A DNA stretch of 64,000 nt from Truepera sp. bin119. GTDB taxonomy: Bacteria; Deinococcota; Deinococci; Deinococcales; Trueperaceae. The stretch is from assembly GCA_002239005.1 (NCBI GenBank), contig MPNL01000001.1, positions 62,001 to 126,000 on the forward strand, read 5' to 3'. Positions 60,014-64,000 of this stretch are shown piece by piece. Position 1 is the first letter of the stretch, and each line of letters begins with the position of its first letter. The notes under the pieces were generated by a model. That model searched no databases, had not been told where the DNA came from, and was given only the letters and a program-made list of their open reading frames with translations. A program made the position numbers and the translations under genes.

Positions 60014-61120
60014 CTAACCGACGGTCTTCTGAGACAGGGGGTCCGCCGCGTCTCTGGCCCCGTCGCCCAGGAAGTTGAACCCGAGCACCGTGATGAAGAT
60101 GGCGAGCCCGGGGAACATCAGCCAGGGATACTGACCTATAGCCTGGATGCTTTGCGCCTTCTGGAGGAGCACACCCCAACTCACCATCGGCGGCTTGATC
60201 CCCAGTCCCAGGAAGCTCAGCCCCGCTTCGGCGAGGATGAAGGTCGGGATCTGCAGGGTCAGAACGACGATGATGTGGCTCGCTGCCTGGGGGAGGATGT
60301 AGCGGGTGAGGATGCGGAAGTCATTCTGTCCAAGTGCCTTCGCGGCCAGGACATAATCCGCCTCGCGATAGGAGAGGACCTTCCCCCGAACCTCCCTAGC
60401 CAGCAGGGGCCAGGAGAGCAGGGCGAAGATGGCGATGACTCCAAACATGATGTAGGTCGGTGGCCAGGTGATCGGCAGAGCCACTGTGAGGGCCATCCAG
60501 AGGGCGAGCTGCGGGAAGCTCCGAACCAACTCCACCAGCCTCTGGAGAATGTTGTCGATCACGCCCGCGTAGTATCCCGAGATCGCCCCAACGAAGGCGC
60601 CAATTATCGTCGTCACCACTGCACCGAAGACGGCCACTATGAGGGAGACGCGCGCTCCGAAAACGATCCGGCTCAACAGATCCCTGCCCTGATCGTCGGT
60701 ACCTAGGAGATGGATCTCTCCCCCCTGGTCGACCCCGAACAGGTGCAGATCGGACCTGAAGATACCGAACAGTTTGTACTCCCAGCTGCGAACAAAGAGC
60801 CTGATCGGAAACGGCCTCGAGGAGTCCTCGGTGAAGGACTCCTCGAGGGTCTCAAAGCTGATCTCCTTCTTGACCAGGTAGGTGAAGGGGGTGAAGTGGA
60901 AGCGGCCCTCCTGATCGATCAGGTGGAGCGGCTGGGGAGGGAAGTAGGTCTTACGCAAGTTCTGCCTCCGATAGTCGTAGGGGGCAAAGAATGGAGCGAA
61001 GATCGCGATAACGGTGATCGCCCCGATAATCGTCAGCCCGAGCATGGCGAGCCTGTTCCTTCGAAATTTCCGCCACATCAACCTCAGTTGATAGTGCGAG
61101 ACCGTCCCAGTCTCACTCAT
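60014..61120 (-). CDS. Peptide/oligosaccharide ABC transporter permease, OppC/DppC type
   Basis: 368 residues. It opens with the DppC-like WRKFRRNRLAMLGLTIIGAI helix and a long periplasmic loop of about 120 residues. LGTDDQGRDLLSRIVFGARV and five more helices follow. The coupling EAA loop is in EADYVLAAKALGQNDFRILT then RYILPQ, and it ends FLGDGARDAADP. It forms the channel with the OppB-like permease upstream (stop at 61113 overlapping). The unusually long first loop is shared with transporters for unusual peptides or sulfated glycans. No ATPase gene is in the window. Confidence 0.92.
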   Translation of the reverse strand: MSETGTVSHYQLRLMWRKFRRNRLAMLGLTIIGAITVIAIFAPFFAPYDYRRQNLRKTYFPPQPLHLIDQEGRFHFTPFTYLVKKEISFETLEESFTEDSSRPFPIRLFVRSWEYKLFGIFRSDLHLFGVDQGGEIHLLGTDDQGRDLLSRIVFGARVSLIVAVFGAVVTTIIGAFVGAISGYYAGVIDNILQRLVELVRSFPQLALWMALTVALPITWPPTYIMFGVIAIFALLSWPLLAREVRGKVLSYREADYVLAAKALGQNDFRILTRYILPQAASHIIVVLTLQIPTFILAEAGLSFLGLGIKPPMVSWGVLLQKAQSIQAIGQYPWLMFPGLAIFITVLGFNFLGDGARDAADPLSQKTVG

Positions 61121-62108
61121 AGCGCACCCTCGGATCGACCCAGGCCAGAGCGATGTCGGCCAACAGATTGCCTAAGACGACGAGAATGCCGACCAAGAGC
61201 AGAAAGGAACCGGCGAGGTACATGTCCTGTTGTTGGATCGACTTTAAGAAGGCCGACCCTGTTGTGGGCAGGTTCAATACGACCGAGATGATGAACGCCC
61301 CCTCGATGAGCCACGGCAGGAACATCCCGAACCCCATGATGATGGGATGGATCGCGTTCCTGAGAGCGTGCTTGTAGACCACGACCCGCTCTTTTAAGCC
61401 CTTGGCCCGTGCTGTCTGAATATAGGGCTGATGTAGGATATCCAGTAGATTTCCCCGCATGACCCTCATGTTGTGAGCCGTCCCTGCCGTTCCCAAGATG
61501 ACAATCGGTACCCAGACGTGTCGCAGGAAATCGACAAGCTTGGCCCAACTCCAAGGCCTTGCGATCATCTCTGGTGAGAACAGCCCGGTGACGCTCTCGA
61601 CCCCCACCACGAAGGCAAGGAAGTAGATGAGTAGCAGGGCCAGGAAGAAGTTGGGAATCGAGAGGCCCAGAAAGGCGAGCACTGTGAAGACATTGTCGAG
61701 GAAGCCGTACTGGTGGGTAGCCGAGTAGATGCCGGGGAGCAGCCCGAAGATCACCGAGAAGATCCAGGCCGATATGGTGATGACGAAGGTCCATTGGAGT
61801 CTTTCCCAGATGATCTCTGACACCGGCCTCTGAAAGATAAAGGAGAACCCGAAGTCCCCACGCACGATTCCGAAGAGCCAGCGTCCATACTGGACCAAGA
61901 AAGGGTCGTCCAGTCCGTAGTGCTCTCTGAGCCGTTGGGCGAGCTCTACCGCATCACGCTCGGAGATCCCTCCCTGCTGGGTGAGGTTCGCCTGCCAGGC
62001 GGTCAGGTAGTCGCCGGGGGGGAGAGTGATGATGGTGAAGGAGATAAACGAGATCATGAGCAGGAGAGGTACCAGGTACACGATCCGCCTGACGATATGC
62101 TCGATCAT
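61113..62108 (-). CDS. ABC transporter permease, OppB/DppB type
   Basis: 331 residues from the ATG at 62108; a GTG nine bases upstream at 62117 is an alternative. VRRIVYLVPLLLMISFISFT is the first helix, followed by the OppB signature LREHYGLDDPFLVQYGRWLF then GIVRGDFGFSF, six helices, and the cytoplasmic EAA-type loop ARAKGLKERVVVYKHALRNA. It pairs with the OppC-like protein and is fed by the binding protein encoded upstream. Confidence 0.93.
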   Translation of the reverse strand: MIEHIVRRIVYLVPLLLMISFISFTIITLPPGDYLTAWQANLTQQGGISERDAVELAQRLREHYGLDDPFLVQYGRWLFGIVRGDFGFSFIFQRPVSEIIWERLQWTFVITISAWIFSVIFGLLPGIYSATHQYGFLDNVFTVLAFLGLSIPNFFLALLLIYFLAFVVGVESVTGLFSPEMIARPWSWAKLVDFLRHVWVPIVILGTAGTAHNMRVMRGNLLDILHQPYIQTARAKGLKERVVVYKHALRNAIHPIIMGFGMFLPWLIEGAFIISVVLNLPTTGSAFLKSIQQQDMYLAGSFLLLVGILVVLGNLLADIALAWVDPRVRYE

Positions 62109-62234
62109 GCCCTGCACCTCTCCCTATTCCCGGCAAGCCGTTGGGAGTCGCAACTCACCCAGGGATAACACCTAGGCCTTAACACCTGCCAGACCATTTA
62201 ATATCTCCGCAGTCGCGGCACAGGCGTAATCAAG

Positions 62235-62270
62235 CGGCATTGGGGCTGGAACGCGCCAGCCCCAATGCCG
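62235..62270. terminator. 15-bp perfect stem-loop between binding protein and permease genes
   Basis: CGGCATTGGGGCTGG and its exact reverse complement CCAGCCCCAATGCCG flank a 6-base loop (AACGCG). No T-run follows on either strand, so full termination is doubtful. In ABC operons such hairpins behind the binding-protein gene stabilise its mRNA and let it be made in excess over the permeases. Confidence 0.75.
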
Positions 62271-62356
62271 ATCACACCTTCTCACCCCGCTCGGTCTGGG
62301 CCGGACCGGAGTGAATGCGGAGACGAAGGAGGCTCACCCAACCCTTGCCTGCACTC

Positions 62357-64000
62357 CTATTCCTGACCCAGACCCTGAAGGACTGGCTGATACCAGTCTG
62401 CGGACTGGTAGATCTCTGCGGTTGGGATCAGCCCCTCGAACTCGCTCGTGTCGAACTGCGCCGGCAACGGGGTCCAGATGATCTCCTTGGGAACCGACAT
62501 CGTCACGCCGTTGTAGATGCGGACGGGGTAGTCCGAGGGGTAGTTCTGGAACCGGTCGGCGTGCCCCGTCATCATGCGCTCCACCCAGATGCCCACAGTG
62601 TAGACGTTCTCGGTGAAGATCTCCTGCACCTGCGCAAAGGTCCTCGCCCGGTCTTCCGCCGAGTCCATCGTCCGGGTCGCCTTGAGCAATTCACCGATCT
62701 CCACCTCGAAAGGCATAAGCTCTCGACCCCCTGGACCTTCCCGGTGCCAGACGGGCGTGTTGCCACCGATCGAGCCCAGCGAGGCCGGTGAAATCCAGGG
62801 TTTCCCCAGATTCTGGTCTCGTGTGAGGACCGCTTCGAAGTTCCCGGTGTTGATATTCGACTGCGCGATTCCGCCCGTCAACGGGTTGAGGCGCAGATCG
62901 ATGCCGATCTCCCGGAACATGGGGGCCAGAGCCTCGCTGGTCGACACGAAGTCCGGATCCGTCGAAGAGGTCTGAAGCCCGATGATCAACTCTTCACCGG
63001 GGATCAACGAGTCCGCTGGCCAGTTCAGGATGCCGTCCCCATCGGTGTCGCTGAATCCCAGGTCGGCAAGTAGCGTTCTCGACCCGTCAGGGTCGTAAGC
63101 GAAGGTGGCGGTCATGCTCGCCTCGTAGAAGGGAGATCCCGGTGTGATCCCACCAAAGTAGGGATCGGAGGAGGGGTCCGGGAAGACACCCCCGGCAATT
63201 CCCTCTCGATCGATTGCATGCGAGATGGCCTGGCGGAACGTGAGGTCTCTAAACAGCTGCCGCAGCGCCAGATCCCGATCCGTCTCCACCGAATTGGTGA
63301 GCGACAGGTTGAAGTAGAGGTGGAAGCCGGAGAGGAACTGTCCCCACGATGACACGAACTGGGAATCGGCGCTTCGCTCGGCAGCCAGGGCCTGGGGCTG
63401 CAGCGAGACCTTGACGTTAGCGATATCGGCACTGCCTGTCATCAGATCCAGGGCCCACTGGTCCCAATCCTGGGCGAAGGTCCATACGATCACGTCCCAG
63501 TAGGGTAGCTGGTTGCCGGCCTCGTCAACCTTCCAGTAGTAGGGGTTCCGGACCGCGATCAGCTGTTGGCCCGGGACGTAGGTGACGGGAACCCAGGGAC
63601 CCAGGGCGACCTGGGGTACGGCGTCCATCGGCGTCGCCAAGACGTACTCTTCATAGCTACTCTCCGGGTTGTACTTCGGATGGAAGTTCTTATACACGTG
63701 CGCCGGCGTGATGGTGTTGAAGCTCCTCTCGCCCAGCTGGAAGAAGACCTGAACCGGGAAGGGCTCGCCGAAGGTCCAGCGGATCGTGTAGTCGTCGATC
63801 TTCTCCAGTTGGGTGACCTCACCCCCGAAGGTCCACTGACCTTCGCCTACCGGGCTGGGTACCTGGGGGTCGAGCCACTCGTCGTAGTAGGTGTAGAGCA
63901 CATCATCGGCGGTGAAGGGCTGACCGTCAGACCACCTGACCCCTTCGATCAGGTGCATGGTGAGGGAGGTCCCGTCCTCGGACCACTCCCAGGACCGGGC
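62357..64000 (-). CDS. Peptide-type ABC substrate-binding protein (SBP_bac_5), N-terminus beyond the window
   Basis: 547 residues are visible, open at the right edge (residues begin ARSWEWSEDGTSLTMHLIEG then VRWSDGQPFTADDV, so the ATG at 63958 is internal). The family 5 solute-binding core is clear: WSDGQPFTADDVLYTY, then PYWDVIVWTFAQDWDQWALD, and FRQAISHAIDREGIA. The end is GLIPTAEIYQSADWYQPVLQ then GLGQE. It delivers substrate to the two permeases downstream. With sulfatases in the same operon, sulfated glycans or peptides are possible substrates. Signal peptide not visible. Confidence 0.95.
   Translation of the reverse strand, partial: ARSWEWSEDGTSLTMHLIEGVRWSDGQPFTADDVLYTYYDEWLDPQVPSPVGEGQWTFGGEVTQLEKIDDYTIRWTFGEPFPVQVFFQLGERSFNTITPAHVYKNFHPKYNPESSYEEYVLATPMDAVPQVALGPWVPVTYVPGQQLIAVRNPYYWKVDEAGNQLPYWDVIVWTFAQDWDQWALDLMTGSADIANVKVSLQPQALAAERSADSQFVSSWGQFLSGFHLYFNLSLTNSVETDRDLALRQLFRDLTFRQAISHAIDREGIAGGVFPDPSSDPYFGGITPGSPFYEASMTATFAYDPDGSRTLLADLGFSDTDGDGILNWPADSLIPGEELIIGLQTSSTDPDFVSTSEALAPMFREIGIDLRLNPLTGGIAQSNINTGNFEAVLTRDQNLGKPWISPASLGSIGGNTPVWHREGPGGRELMPFEVEIGELLKATRTMDSAEDRARTFAQVQEIFTENVYTVGIWVERMMTGHADRFQNYPSDYPVRIYNGVTMSVPKEIIWTPLPAQFDTSEFEGLIPTAEIYQSADWYQPVLQGLGQE

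Noticed and set aside
1-64000. CRISPR arrays, rRNA and tRNA genes
   Set aside because: No regularly spaced repeats of 23-40 bp, no rRNA-conserved blocks and no convincing tRNA cloverleaf were seen anywhere in the window.

Overview
The window is a GC-rich bacterial chromosome segment, and several lower-GC islands have been inserted into it. My best guess at lineage is Deinococcota (a Truepera-like relative), with modest confidence. At least seven chromosomal genes carry a TAnnnT -10 hexamer only 6-9 nt before the start codon, which is the leaderless arrangement common in Deinococcus. No rRNA, tRNA or CRISPR array is visible, so lineage cannot be tested directly. Likely open-genome or MAG artefacts are present (frameshifts at homopolymers, C16/C14 runs), so some broken genes may be sequence errors.

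Layout. 1-3,900: the 5' end of dnaK on the minus strand with its promoter, a secreted ankyrin-repeat protein, a decayed copy of its C-terminus, and a debris field (frameshifted membrane protein, IS1595-type transposase remnant, truncated hypotheticals). 3,900-5,350: a TVP38/DedA-like membrane protein and MobA. 5,650-16,450: a defence island with the type I restriction genes hsdS (fused to a nucleotidyltransferase) and hsdR, an AlbA_2/Schlafen-type ATPase gene, and a nuclease-helicase pair nested between hsdS and hsdR. hsdM is gone except for a frameshifted C-terminal scar. 16,500-22,700: a lipoprotein, the urate-degradation genes uraD-puuD-uraH, a second, internally duplicated ankyrin protein, and a small secreted protein. 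22,870-26,700: a DUF433/DUF5615 toxin-antitoxin pair, an alpha-carbonic anhydrase and a Fic protein.

27,100-30,900: xanthine dehydrogenase xdhAB behind a possible leader peptide. With uraD-puuD-uraH this gives hypoxanthine/xanthine to urate to allantoin, and MobA supplies a step of molybdenum cofactor maturation. 31,300-38,900: an alpha/beta hydrolase, truB, ruvA, an FMN-type TIM-barrel protein, an ABC exporter and an aspartate/glutamate racemase.

39,000-48,250 is the most notable region. It is a lower-GC DNA phosphorothioation-type island in which an Ssp core (cysteine desulfurase, DUF4007 protein, P-loop ATPase, PAPS-reductase-like protein) is combined with a GIY-YIG nuclease-like protein and a DndB-type DGQHR protein in one operon. 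The desulfurase is divergent across a palindrome-rich control region and has no canonical start codon. A second GIY-YIG protein lies nearby. No SspE, DndFGH or other recognised restriction partner is present.

48,400-64,000: an RraA-like protein, a serine hydrolase, Gfo/Idh oxidoreductases (one intact, one remnant), mutS-mutL, and a minus-strand operon of a peptide-binding protein, two permeases and two sulfatases, the second of which is disrupted by a strange poly-C tandem repeat.
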